From Planctomycetota bacterium (GTDB lineage Bacteria > Planctomycetota > MHYJ01 > JACQXL01): 12,869 nucleotides of DNA. The position numbers were made by a program, and so were the translations under genes. The DNA is taken from contig JASEHY010000020.1 in the NCBI GenBank assembly GCA_030018555.1, positions 1-12,869 of the forward strand, in the 5' to 3' direction. Below, piece after piece: positions 1 through 6,313 of the stretch; within the stretch, counting starts at the first letter, position 1, and each line of letters starts with the position of its first letter. The notes under the pieces were generated by a model that searched no databases, was not told the DNA's origin, and saw only the letters and a list, made by a program, of their open reading frames with translations.

Positions 1-145
1 GTCCGTAGCCCGGTGAAATAGTGATTTCTTTGCCTGTTTCAGGATAGTGATTGTCTACATTAAGCCAAAGATAGTGACCATAAGCCGTCAAAGCCAACAC
101 CATTAATAACCCAACCGTTAATCCCGCCATAATAAATCGTTTCAT
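1..145 (-). CDS. DUF4198 family protein, probable periplasmic Ni/Co-uptake accessory (5' part only)
   Basis: Only the first 48 codons are present; the gene runs off the left edge. The ATG at 145 is preceded by a strong Shine-Dalgarno (AAAGGAGAAA, 160-151). The N-terminus is a signal peptide: MKRF, a hydrophobic stretch to about residue 21, then cleavage probably after AYG. The mature protein would start HYLWLN and continue with a YPETGKEITISPGYG-like segment. A histidine at the mature N-terminus followed by WL, then a P-x-x-G turn leading into a beta strand ending in GYG, is the pattern I associate with DUF4198 proteins, which often accompany nickel and cobalt transporters. The start is 16 nt from the receptor stop, so the two are almost certainly co-transcribed. 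In context it may bind or pass on nickel in the periplasm. The family call is moderate because only a fragment is visible; the nickel role is inferred from the neighbours. Confidence 0.7.
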   Translation of the reverse strand, partial: MKRFIMAGLTVGLLMVLALTAYGHYLWLNVDNHYPETGKEITISPGYG

Positions 146-161
146 CTTTCTTTCTCCTTTC

Positions 162-2006
162 TTAAAAGTTAGATGTTAATGTTGCGAATAGCGTCCTTCC
201 AAACTCTTTAGTCGGGTCGCCATAGTCCGATTTAAAGACATTGTTCACATCTATTGAAAACGTGTAATTTTTCGCTATTCCTTTAACAATCTTCAAACTG
301 GAGTCAGAGTGGTTACCCGCCTTTTTCGTATTTGCCGCGTCGGTATATGCATCTGAGATAAAGTTTGTTTGCCAGTGTAAAGATATTCCCCACGGCTTAA
401 TCTCATAACCTACACCAATATTGGCGACGTTACGGGGGCTGTAAGTGAGTTCTTTTTTCGTCTCCTTATTCTCCGTGTCCAGATAGGCATAACCCAGATT
501 CAATAACAGGTCATCCAGAATGGTGGTTTTTGTTCCGAGTTCTATCCCTTGAGTAAATGCTTTTTCAACATTTTCCCATGTCCTTTCTGTAGCAGATATA
601 TCCTTCCTAACAATTAGGTCATCTATATCGTTTCTAAACGCATTAAGGTCAATAGCCAGATTTTTTGAGAAACGATGTTCTACTCCTGCAGAATACCCTA
701 CGGATGTCTCCGGCTCAAGGTCTGGATTAGGTATATTCCACCAGGTTTTATGCAGGAACAATACATAGGATTGTCTTATGGTAGGAGATTTGAATGCCGT
801 ACCGGCTGATGTTCGTAGAGAAGTATTATCCGTAATCTTCCACAGGACGCTTGCCTTAGGGTTAAATACTGTCCCGTAGGCGGAGTGATTGTCAATCCGA
901 CCACCGAGCACTAAGTTGACCGGGTTGAGGTCTATTTCATCCTGTAGATAGAAACTTTTGGTAGTATCCGTTTCATCAGCGACATTTAACTCCAAATCTC
1001 TGTCCAGGTATTCTATCCCGACTGTTGCCAGATGCATTTCACCAAAGGGTTTGGTGTATTGGGTCTCCATTTGGGTATATACGATGTCACCATAACGGGG
1101 CGTATAACCCGGGCTAAAAGAATCAAGATACCATTTATAGTGGTAGCCCTTTAATTTTAGTGTTGAGCCATCAGGGAAAGATGTCTCAAATGATGGACTG
1201 ATTTTTGTATTTTTTTCTGTCCTGTTAGTCCAATTCAAATCGTCATAACTCAAGCCGAGTGCTAATGTTGCGGACGGAGATAACTTATAGGAAAGTTTAG
1301 CAAGAGAATATTCACCTTCAAACTCTGTTTCAGCCGTTGACATAGAAGCCATTTCAGAAGTATTTTGCTGGACGCTCAAGAAATAACCAAACTTCTTAAT
1401 CTGTTGTCCATAACTGAAATGAGAAAGTGTGGTATTATACGTTCCTGCTCCAAGCGAATATGTACCGGTAGGTTTTTCTGGTATCGGTTTTGTGATGATG
1501 TTTACTATACCTCCCATCGCATCGCTTCCATACAGAGCAGAGGCAGGTCCCTGGACAATCTCTATCCGGTCTATCATCTCCGGTGGAATCTGACTGGGGC
1601 TGATACCGTATTCGCCCATCCCGCCGCCCAGACACCTTTCTCCGTTAATAAGAACAAGCACATAGCCAGAGTCAAAAGTTAGGCCACGTAGCCGTGAACT
1701 AGAATCCGATGTATTTGGTGTGTTTTGCCTCCGAATATAAAACCCGGGTATTGTACTTAGTAACTCTGTGACAGTCCTGCTACCGGATTCGCTAATTTCT
1801 TTGTTTGTTATCACGGTAGTTTGTACCGGAAGGTCCTGGGCTTTACGTGGTGTTTTGGTAGCCGTAACAATAATTTTATCAACCTCAACTGTTTCCTCTT
1901 TCTTCACTGGTTTCTCTTCGCTTGCCTCCTGGGCTAAGGGAATGCTGGGTAAAACAAGTCCGAAAATAACCAGTATCAATATGGTCATTTTAATCTTCAG
2001 TAACAT
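162..2006 (-). CDS. TonB-dependent outer-membrane receptor, probable nickel (Ni-chelate) receptor
   Basis: This 614-residue protein has the full layout of a TonB-dependent transporter. A signal peptide covers about residues 1-25 (cleavage near PLAQ-EA). A TonB box lies at about 40-50 (VEVDKIIVTAT). The plug domain covers about 57-173 and has the family motifs IDRIEIVQGPASALYGSDAMGG and VNIITKP. A 22-strand-type barrel follows, ending in a terminal Phe (ATLTSNF) as needed for outer-membrane insertion. The ATG at 2006 has a good GAGGAGAA ribosome site at 2020-2013. By sequence alone it resembles the broad BtuB/CirA/FepA class, so the substrate cannot be read from it. Nickel is inferred from the upstream nikR, the NikR-box promoter of exbB-exbD-tonB, and the downstream DUF4198 gene. 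The plug apical loop contains Cys125 and Met130 (GERCLGGGMG), possible soft-metal ligands, but this is speculation. Cobalamin or a siderophore remain alternatives. Confidence 0.93.
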   Translation of the reverse strand: MLLKIKMTILILVIFGLVLPSIPLAQEASEEKPVKKEETVEVDKIIVTATKTPRKAQDLPVQTTVITNKEISESGSRTVTELLSTIPGFYIRRQNTPNTSDSSSRLRGLTFDSGYVLVLINGERCLGGGMGEYGISPSQIPPEMIDRIEIVQGPASALYGSDAMGGIVNIITKPIPEKPTGTYSLGAGTYNTTLSHFSYGQQIKKFGYFLSVQQNTSEMASMSTAETEFEGEYSLAKLSYKLSPSATLALGLSYDDLNWTNRTEKNTKISPSFETSFPDGSTLKLKGYHYKWYLDSFSPGYTPRYGDIVYTQMETQYTKPFGEMHLATVGIEYLDRDLELNVADETDTTKSFYLQDEIDLNPVNLVLGGRIDNHSAYGTVFNPKASVLWKITDNTSLRTSAGTAFKSPTIRQSYVLFLHKTWWNIPNPDLEPETSVGYSAGVEHRFSKNLAIDLNAFRNDIDDLIVRKDISATERTWENVEKAFTQGIELGTKTTILDDLLLNLGYAYLDTENKETKKELTYSPRNVANIGVGYEIKPWGISLHWQTNFISDAYTDAANTKKAGNHSDSSLKIVKGIAKNYTFSIDVNNVFKSDYGDPTKEFGRTLFATLTSNF

Positions 2007-2067
2007 TTTATTTTCTCCTCTTTTTGTTTGCTTCCCAGCCCAGAAATTGCATAATTATCTTGGGCTT

Positions 2068-2137
2068 GCCCCGTTAGAAGTCCATTCCGTCTCGGGCGGA
2101 ATAGCAGATGCCTTTGGCGTCTTACTTCTAACGGGGC
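2068..2137. repeat. Inverted repeat with two internal hairpins (three-way-junction-like unit)
   Basis: Perfect 14-bp outer arms, GCCCCGTTAGAAGT at 2068-2081 and its complement at 2124-2137, enclose two small hairpins. One is ATTCCGTC/GGCGGAAT around a TCG loop (2084-2102, one G-T pair). The other is GATGCC/GGCGTC around TTT (2107-2121, one G-T pair). Almost every base of the unit can pair. This suggests a folded RNA or a palindromic mobile repeat (MITE/REP-like). No transposase is present in the window. Confidence 0.7.
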
Positions 2138-2146
2138 TTGGGTAAG

Positions 2147-2172
2147 TCCCGAACCATTAATTTGGTTCGGGA
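2147..2172. repeat. Perfect 10-bp inverted repeat (hairpin)
   Basis: TCCCGAACCA at 2147-2156 pairs with TGGTTCGGGA at 2163-2172 around a TTAATT loop. In the minus-strand transcript no U-run follows the stem, so it is a poor intrinsic terminator. Its CCCGA/TCGGG stem core recurs in the hairpins at 2284-2301 and 9371-9392. Confidence 0.65.
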
Positions 2173-2332
2173 TAAACTTTTACTCAGGTACCGGGGCGGG
2201 GGACGGACTTTATCTTGCACGATGGAGCCGTCTCTCCGCCTAAATTGAGACTGTTAACCCGTAGGGTAACAGGCTCACCCTGACCCCGATGAAAATCGGG
2301 GGAAGGATCTCATGGGCTATCTCGTATCATCT

Positions 2333-2947
2333 TTATTTCTCCAATTTAAATACAATCGGTAATAATAATTTCAGTTCTGATATTTTCAGTTCTTTCGGTA
2401 TCTGCGGAAAAGGCGCGGCTCGTTTGACCATCTCAACGGCTTCTTCATCCAGAATAGTGTATCCTGACGAAGTAATAATGCTTACCGAGAGGATTTTACC
2501 CTCAGATGATATAACAAACTCTACTTTTACTGTGCCTTCCAAACTCCTGCGTCTGGCAGATTCGGGATACCTCTTTACTTTCTGAATTTTAGCAATCACT
2601 TCCCTCAGAAATCGGCTCTTGATATCTTCCCTTTGACCCGCGGTAAGTTCAGGTGTACCGGGTGTCGGATTATCAGGTTTTAACTCTGGTTGAAGTCTCA
2701 CCTCTTCCGGCGGCGGTGTAGTAACTGAGTCCTTATCCGGCAATGGTTTTTCCTGAGGCGGCTCGGGTTCCTCGGTAACAACCGCCGGCAGTTCAATGCT
2801 GCCAAAAGAGACTATCAGTTTTTCTTCTCCGCCCTGACCGGCTTGAGTGGAAAAATCAGGTATAGCACCAAAGAGAATACCTAAATGGAATACCAGCGAT
2901 ACGAAAATAGCAACGTCAAGGTCTCTATTTATCTCTATCACGCTCAT
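2333..2947 (-). CDS. tonB: TonB energy-transducing protein
   Basis: TonB couples the inner-membrane proton gradient, via ExbB/ExbD, to outer-membrane receptors. The 204-residue product has the expected order. A short cytoplasmic start is followed by one membrane helix at about 11-29 holding the S-x3-H pair (Ser17, His21) that corresponds to the essential Ser16/His20 of E. coli TonB. A Pro/Glu-rich periplasm-spanning region covers about 52-100. A C-terminal TonB domain covers about 112-202 with the YP motif (Tyr127-Pro128) and the SLEGTVKVEFVISSEG strand. The gene starts 12 nt after exbD, so it belongs to the exbB-exbD-tonB operon. The Shine-Dalgarno is weak (GAAG near the exbD stop), compatible with coupling to exbD. 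Placement beside the receptor suggests a dedicated TonB rather than a general one. Confidence 0.93.
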   Translation of the reverse strand: MSVIEINRDLDVAIFVSLVFHLGILFGAIPDFSTQAGQGGEEKLIVSFGSIELPAVVTEEPEPPQEKPLPDKDSVTTPPPEEVRLQPELKPDNPTPGTPELTAGQREDIKSRFLREVIAKIQKVKRYPESARRRSLEGTVKVEFVISSEGKILSVSIITSSGYTILDEEAVEMVKRAAPFPQIPKELKISELKLLLPIVFKLEK

Positions 2948-2959
2948 TATTAAAATCTT

Positions 2960-3364
2960 CTATTGTGGTGCGGGTATAGTTTTAATATTGATTGCCTTAA
3001 TTCCCGCGGCCTTTATTAAATCCATTACCTTGATAAGTAGTTCTAATCTTACATTTTTATCCGCCCTAAGTATGGCTTGGTTTTTTCCCCATCGGTTGAT
3101 AAGTTCGGACACATCTTCCTGGAGTCTATCAAGACTTGATGGCTTCCCGTTTATCTCTAAATGACCTTCTTCGGAAAGTGAGATAACGATTTCCTGTTCC
3201 TCTACCGTAGAAGCACTGGCTGATTCAGGTAGTTCAATCTCAAGTCCCACCTCCTCAATGAATGAAGAGGTCAAAAGGAAGAAAATCAGCAATAAAAAGA
3301 CACAGTCAATCAATGGGGCAATATTCAATAGTGTCTGAACCTTTTTTCGTCTATGAAACTGCAT
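2960..3364 (-). CDS. exbD: ExbD biopolymer transport protein
   Basis: ExbD is the periplasmic-facing part of the ExbB-ExbD proton-driven motor. The 134-residue protein has a basic cytoplasmic start (HRRKK) and a single membrane helix at about 12-34 containing the key aspartate (Asp20 in NIAPLIDCVF), equivalent to Asp25 of E. coli ExbD. A periplasmic domain rich in short beta strands follows. It starts 4 nt after the exbB stop, with an AAGGAA ribosome site inside the end of exbB (3380-3375). TolR is the main alternative, but the adjoining tonB and receptor favour ExbD. Confidence 0.93.
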   Translation of the reverse strand: MQFHRRKKVQTLLNIAPLIDCVFLLLIFFLLTSSFIEEVGLEIELPESASASTVEEQEIVISLSEEGHLEINGKPSSLDRLQEDVSELINRWGKNQAILRADKNVRLELLIKVMDLIKAAGIKAINIKTIPAPQ

Positions 3365-3368
3365 TGCT

Positions 3369-3974
3369 TTATGTTCCTTCGGATAAATCTATAATTTCGT
3401 GCACGAAACCGTGCATCTTTTTCTCATAATCATCAACTCTACCTTCAAAATAGAAATACAGCAAAAGACAAGGGATAGCAACAATGAGCCCAAAGGCGGT
3501 GGTGAGCAATGCCTCCCAGATACCACTGGCCAGAGCAATAGCATTTACCTTGCCACCGACTTCCTCTATCTTCATAAATGCCTTAATCATACCGGTTACC
3601 GTTCCTAATAATCCCAGTAATGGTGCCGCCTGGGCAATAGAAGCAAGTATCCGAAAATGTTTTTCCATACCGGCTAATATTTTAGAACCTTCGTGTTCAA
3701 TTGCCTTTTCTATCTTGGCATGTCCTTTATGAAAATTTCTCAGGCAGACGGTCATCGCTCTGGCAATCGGGCTTCTATCCAGAGCGCAGACCACTATGCC
3801 TTCCTCAATTCTTCCTTGCTTTAACCGGTTAAGCACTTCCTCAAATAACTTCTGGTCATTACTGCGAATACGCAGGAAATATAGGGCCCGTTCCACTGCA
3901 ACAGCCAGTGCTACAACTGAGCAGGTTAAGATTGGATACATTACCCATCCGCCTTTTACAAATAGTTCTAACAT
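3369..3974 (-). CDS. exbB: ExbB MotA/TolQ/ExbB-family proton channel protein
   Basis: ExbB forms the inner-membrane channel of the TonB motor. The 201-residue protein has three membrane helices at about 10-34, 108-132 and 150-175. A cytoplasmic domain lies between helices 1 and 2. The signature APLLGLLGTVTGMIKAF at about 117-133 is typical of the MotA/TolQ/ExbB family. The ATG at 3974 has an AGGAG ribosome site (3988-3984) 9 nt upstream. It is the first gene of exbB-exbD-tonB and has its own promoter overlapped by a NikR-type operator. Relatives include TolQ; the assignment rests on context. Confidence 0.93.
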   Translation of the reverse strand: MLELFVKGGWVMYPILTCSVVALAVAVERALYFLRIRSNDQKLFEEVLNRLKQGRIEEGIVVCALDRSPIARAMTVCLRNFHKGHAKIEKAIEHEGSKILAGMEKHFRILASIAQAAPLLGLLGTVTGMIKAFMKIEEVGGKVNAIALASGIWEALLTTAFGLIVAIPCLLLYFYFEGRVDDYEKKMHGFVHEIIDLSEGT

Positions 3975-3991
3975 AATGTTACACTCCTATA

Positions 3992-4018
3992 ATATTACAA
4001 TTATAATAATCGTGCTAC
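3992..4018. promoter_or_regulatory. Predicted NikR operator upstream of exbB
   Basis: A 27-bp inverted repeat of 7-13-7 form reads ATATTAC-N13-GTGCTAC on the plus strand. It fits the GTRTTAC-N13/14-GTAAYAC type NikR box that I recall for delta-proteobacterial NikR regulons. Read on the minus strand, it shares the 14-base block TTATTATAATTGTA with the operator before nikR. It covers the -10 and the presumed start of the exbB promoter, so nickel-bound NikR should repress the operon. Confidence 0.75.
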
Positions 4019-4028
4019 CTATATACAA
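4000..4028 (-). promoter_or_regulatory. Sigma70-type promoter of exbB-exbD-tonB
   Basis: On the minus strand TTGTAT (4028-4023) is followed after 17 nt by a perfect TATAAT (4005-4000). Transcription would start near 3993, giving a leader of about 20 nt that contains the exbB ribosome site. The -10 lies inside the NikR-type inverted repeat. Confidence 0.65.
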
Positions 4029-4044
4029 AAAATATATCTGTTTT

Positions 4045-4452
4045 TTATCCTGCGGTTGTCATAATAAGGTCAGAATGTTTTATTCCCTTGATGGTTTTAA
4101 CAGAAGTCACCAAACTCAGAATATCCTTTACTTTACCACTTACCACCACCGTTTCCATACAGTTATTGTGGTCAAGATGGATATGTTGAACAGAAATAAT
4201 CAGTTTATTAAAATCGTGTTGGACATCCATCATCTTATTGACAAGTTGGCGTTTATGGTGATTATAGATAAAGATAATAGCACCTGCGACCTGATTGTTT
4301 GATTTCTGCCATCGTTTTTTTACCAGTGCGGAGTTTATCAATAACTTAATGGCTTCGGAGCGAGTGGGATATCCTTCTTCTGCGATAAGACGGTCAAATT
4401 CTTTAAGTAATTCTGATTCTAACGAAATACCAATTCTTGCTAATTCGGTCAT
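4045..4452 (-). CDS. nikR: NikR nickel-responsive transcriptional repressor
   Basis: NikR is a ribbon-helix-helix repressor that binds operators when loaded with Ni(II). The 135-residue protein has the N-terminal RHH domain (about 1-47: IGISLESELLKEFD, then YPTRSEAIKLLI) and a C-terminal ACT-like metal domain. The four square-planar nickel ligands of E. coli NikR (His76, His87, His89, Cys95) map exactly to His79, His90, His92 and Cys98, in VQHD and QHIHLDHNNC. Length is normal for the family (E. coli 133). The ATG at 4452 has only a weak AAAG-type ribosome site. It has its own promoter and NikR-type operator at 4498-4543, so it is probably autoregulated. It lies directly after rpsA with no visible terminator between, so some read-through is possible. 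Confidence 0.95.
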   Translation of the reverse strand: MTELARIGISLESELLKEFDRLIAEEGYPTRSEAIKLLINSALVKKRWQKSNNQVAGAIIFIYNHHKRQLVNKMMDVQHDFNKLIISVQHIHLDHNNCMETVVVSGKVKDILSLVTSVKTIKGIKHSDLIMTTAG

Positions 4453-4497
4453 CTTTAATATAACGAATGCTTATATGCTCACAAAAACCGCCTGTTA

Positions 4498-4524
4498 GTA
4501 TTACATTTATTATAATTGTACTAC
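4498..4524. promoter_or_regulatory. Predicted NikR operator upstream of nikR
   Basis: A 27-bp inverted repeat, GTATTAC-N13-GTACTAC, has one mismatch between its 7-bp arms. Its spacing is the same as in the exbB operator and it shares that operator's TTATTATAATTGTA core. It overlaps the -10 of the nikR promoter, which indicates negative autoregulation. Confidence 0.75.
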
Positions 4525-4543
4525 CAATACAACTATTTATCAA
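4515..4543 (-). promoter_or_regulatory. Sigma70-type promoter of nikR
   Basis: On the minus strand TTGATA (4543-4538), a 17-nt spacer and TACAAT (4520-4515) form a near-consensus promoter. The predicted start near 4508 leaves a leader of about 55 nt before the nikR ATG. The -10 is inside the NikR-type inverted repeat. Confidence 0.6.
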
Positions 4544-4564
4544 GTTTTTATATAGATTTTATAA

Positions 4565-6313
4565 TTATTCGGCTGTTTTCTCTCCCGCTCCGCTCTCTCG
4601 CCTCGTCTCCGCCGAGGCGGAGCGGGCGCTGGAGCGAGGAGAGTCGGGCAATTTAACTAACACCACACATTCTTTGGGGGCTAATTTTACCACTTCCACT
4701 TTAATATGCTGATTAGTTTGCAGTTCTTTTGCTTCGTCAGCAGTAATGCTGAAGGAAATATCCAGAAGTTCTTCTTTCTCCTCTTCGCTTGGTTTGGCAG
4801 CAGTCAGAGGTAATAGCCCGTTCAGTTGCGGTTCTATCTCCAGCATCAGTCCTTTATTAGAAAGTTTGAGTATTCTTGCTTCTATCATTTTCCCTGCCGG
4901 ATATTTTTCTGGGAGAGTGGTTTCCCATGGATTAGACGAAAGTTGCTTGATACCCAATGACACTCGCCTTTGAGAAGGGTCAATAGAAAGGATAACTGCC
5001 TCAATCTTATCGCCTTTTTTAATGATAGTTGATGGTTTGACTGTCTTCATTGTCCAAACCATATCGGACTGGTGAATCAATCCGTCAATACCTTCCTCAA
5101 TTTCAATAAAGGCGCCGTAAGGGGTAACATTCTTAATCCTGCCCTGTATCTTCATACCTACTGTATATTTCTTTTCTATATCAACCCAGACATTGGCTTC
5201 TAATTGTTTCATTCCTAAAGATATTTCCTGTTTATTAACATTGACCTTCAGGATAACAACTTCTATTATATCACCGATAGCAACTATTTCTGAAGGATGA
5301 GTATTTATCTTTGTCCATGACATTTCGGAGATATGAAGTAATCCTTCTATGCCCGGTTCTAACTCCACAAAAACGCCATAAGGTAAAATATTAGTCGCTT
5401 TACCTTTCACTTTAACGCCTGGTTCATATTTAGATACTACTTTTCCCCAGGGGTTCTCCGTAAGTTGTTTGAGTCCTACAAATATCTTTTCATTCTGAGG
5501 GTCTATTTTTAATACTTTAACATCAATCTGTTTTTCAAGAACCACTATTTCTGAAGGATGACTTATTCTCCGCCAAGACATATCACCTATATGAAGAAGA
5601 GCGTCCAGACCACCTAAATCCACAAATGCTCCAAAATCGGCGATATTTTTAACCACTCCTTTTACGACATCACCTTCTTTCATCTCACTGAAAATCTTTT
5701 TCTTCATCTCTTCTCGTTTCTGTTCTATAACAATCTTACGAGAGACGATTACATTACGACGTTGATTATCTATCTTGATAATCTTACATTCTATCTTTTG
5801 GTTAAGCAAATTGATGTTAGCATTCCTGCGGATGTCAACCTGCGATGAAGGGAGAAAAGCAAGAGCACCCACATCAACCAGGTATCCGCCTATGGTTTTC
5901 TTAACAACCTTGCCGCTTATTGCAGTATTTTCGTTAGCGGCTTTAACTATTTGATCCCATCCTTTCATCCGGTCTGCCTGTGCTTTGGAGATGACAATCA
6001 CACCCAATTCGTTTTCCACCTCAATGATATAGAAATCAAATTCGTCTCCTATTTTGATTTTATCCTTTTCATTGAATTCGTCCAGAGGCACAGAACCTTC
6101 AGATTTATAACTGATATCTACTATAACTAAACCTGAAGTAATATTAACTATTTTTCCTCTGACAATCGTATGAGATTTTAACTCTGGTAGAGATTTTTCG
6201 TATAGTTTGATGGTATCTGCATTAGAAGATATGGTTTTGAGGTGGTCATTAATCTTTTCGTCAATTGCCTCTGTTGAGACACCATACTTTTGAAAAGCCG
6301 AAATAATATTCAT
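4565..6313 (-). CDS. rpsA: 30S ribosomal protein S1 (six S1 domains)
   Basis: S1 binds mRNA and helps load it on the 30S subunit. I choose the ATG at 6313, giving 582 residues. It overlaps the plsC stop as TGATG and has an AAGGA site 11 nt upstream. The longer reading begins with TTG at 6358 inside plsC and is less likely. Six OB-fold S1 domains lie at about 48-111, 131-194, 213-284, 299-372, 384-458 and 474-555. Domains 3 to 5 have the clearest signatures (DFGAFVDLGGLDALLHIGDMSW and its counterparts). Domain 6 is degenerate, with a Glu/Lys-rich insertion. Length is slightly above E. coli S1 (557). The last 27 residues, rich in Ser/Arg/Ala/Glu, are encoded by a GC-rich palindromic block unlike the rest of the gene and look like a late addition. 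Confidence 0.95.
   Translation of the reverse strand: MNIISAFQKYGVSTEAIDEKINDHLKTISSNADTIKLYEKSLPELKSHTIVRGKIVNITSGLVIVDISYKSEGSVPLDEFNEKDKIKIGDEFDFYIIEVENELGVIVISKAQADRMKGWDQIVKAANENTAISGKVVKKTIGGYLVDVGALAFLPSSQVDIRRNANINLLNQKIECKIIKIDNQRRNVIVSRKIVIEQKREEMKKKIFSEMKEGDVVKGVVKNIADFGAFVDLGGLDALLHIGDMSWRRISHPSEIVVLEKQIDVKVLKIDPQNEKIFVGLKQLTENPWGKVVSKYEPGVKVKGKATNILPYGVFVELEPGIEGLLHISEMSWTKINTHPSEIVAIGDIIEVVILKVNVNKQEISLGMKQLEANVWVDIEKKYTVGMKIQGRIKNVTPYGAFIEIEEGIDGLIHQSDMVWTMKTVKPSTIIKKGDKIEAVILSIDPSQRRVSLGIKQLSSNPWETTLPEKYPAGKMIEARILKLSNKGLMLEIEPQLNGLLPLTAAKPSEEEKEELLDISFSITADEAKELQTNQHIKVEVVKLAPKECVVLVKLPDSPRSSARSASAETRRESGAGEKTAE
4581..4645. repeat. GC-rich palindromic block inside the 3' end of rpsA
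   Basis: Perfect 9-bp arms CCCGCTCCG (4584-4592) and CGGAGCGGG (4618-4626), and an overlapping alternative hairpin CTCCGCC-GA-GGCGGAG (4607-4622), sit in a block much richer in GC than the surrounding AT-rich DNA. It is translated in frame as the Ser/Arg/Ala/Glu-rich tail of S1. This resembles an in-frame palindromic element insertion, as known for Rickettsia palindromic elements. No second copy of this block is present in the window. Confidence 0.6.

Larger units (their letters stand above)
2037..2302 (-). other. Hairpin-rich intergenic region between tonB and the receptor gene
   Basis: The gap 2007-2332 holds no gene I can support. It carries six consecutive inverted repeats. First, AGCCCA/TGGGCT at 2037-2042 and 2061-2066. 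Second, a three-way-junction-like unit at 2068-2137. Third, perfect 10-bp arms TCCCGAACCA/TGGTTCGGGA at 2147-2172. Fourth, a GC-rich imperfect stem at 2195-2206 and 2228-2240. Fifth, a stem of TGAG+CTGTTA paired with TAACAG+CTCA at 2246-2277. Sixth, CCCCGAT-GAAA-ATCGGGG at 2284-2301. On the minus-strand transcript it lies after tonB and ends about 17 nt before the receptor Shine-Dalgarno. It could be a structured leader, an mRNA processing or stabilising region, or a cluster of palindromic repeats. The conserved GCCACTG core and B12 box of cobalamin riboswitches are not seen. No NikR box and no clear promoter were found in it. Confidence 0.6.

Noticed and set aside
162..2006. Firm assignment of the receptor to BtuB or a siderophore receptor
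   Set aside because: Sequence motifs are generic for the family. The neighbouring nikR, NikR-type operators and DUF4198 start point to nickel instead, so no substrate-specific gene symbol was given.
1768..2145. Plus-strand open frame of 125 codons
   Set aside because: It lies opposite the 5' end of the receptor gene and runs into the inverted-repeat region. No ribosome site or recognisable protein features, so a shadow of the real gene.
2284..2301. Intrinsic terminator after tonB
   Set aside because: The stem CCCCGAT-GAAA-ATCGGGG is good, but on the minus strand it is followed by TCAGGGTGAG rather than a T-run.
2037..2302. CRISPR array
   Set aside because: There are many palindromes but no direct repeats of constant length separated by unique spacers, and no cas genes in the window.
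2007..2332. Cobalamin riboswitch controlling the TonB-dependent receptor
   Set aside because: The GATGAAAATC-like string at 2288-2297 is only part of a plus-strand hairpin. The GCCACTG core and the AGYCAGGAGACCTGCC-type B12 box are not present on the minus strand.
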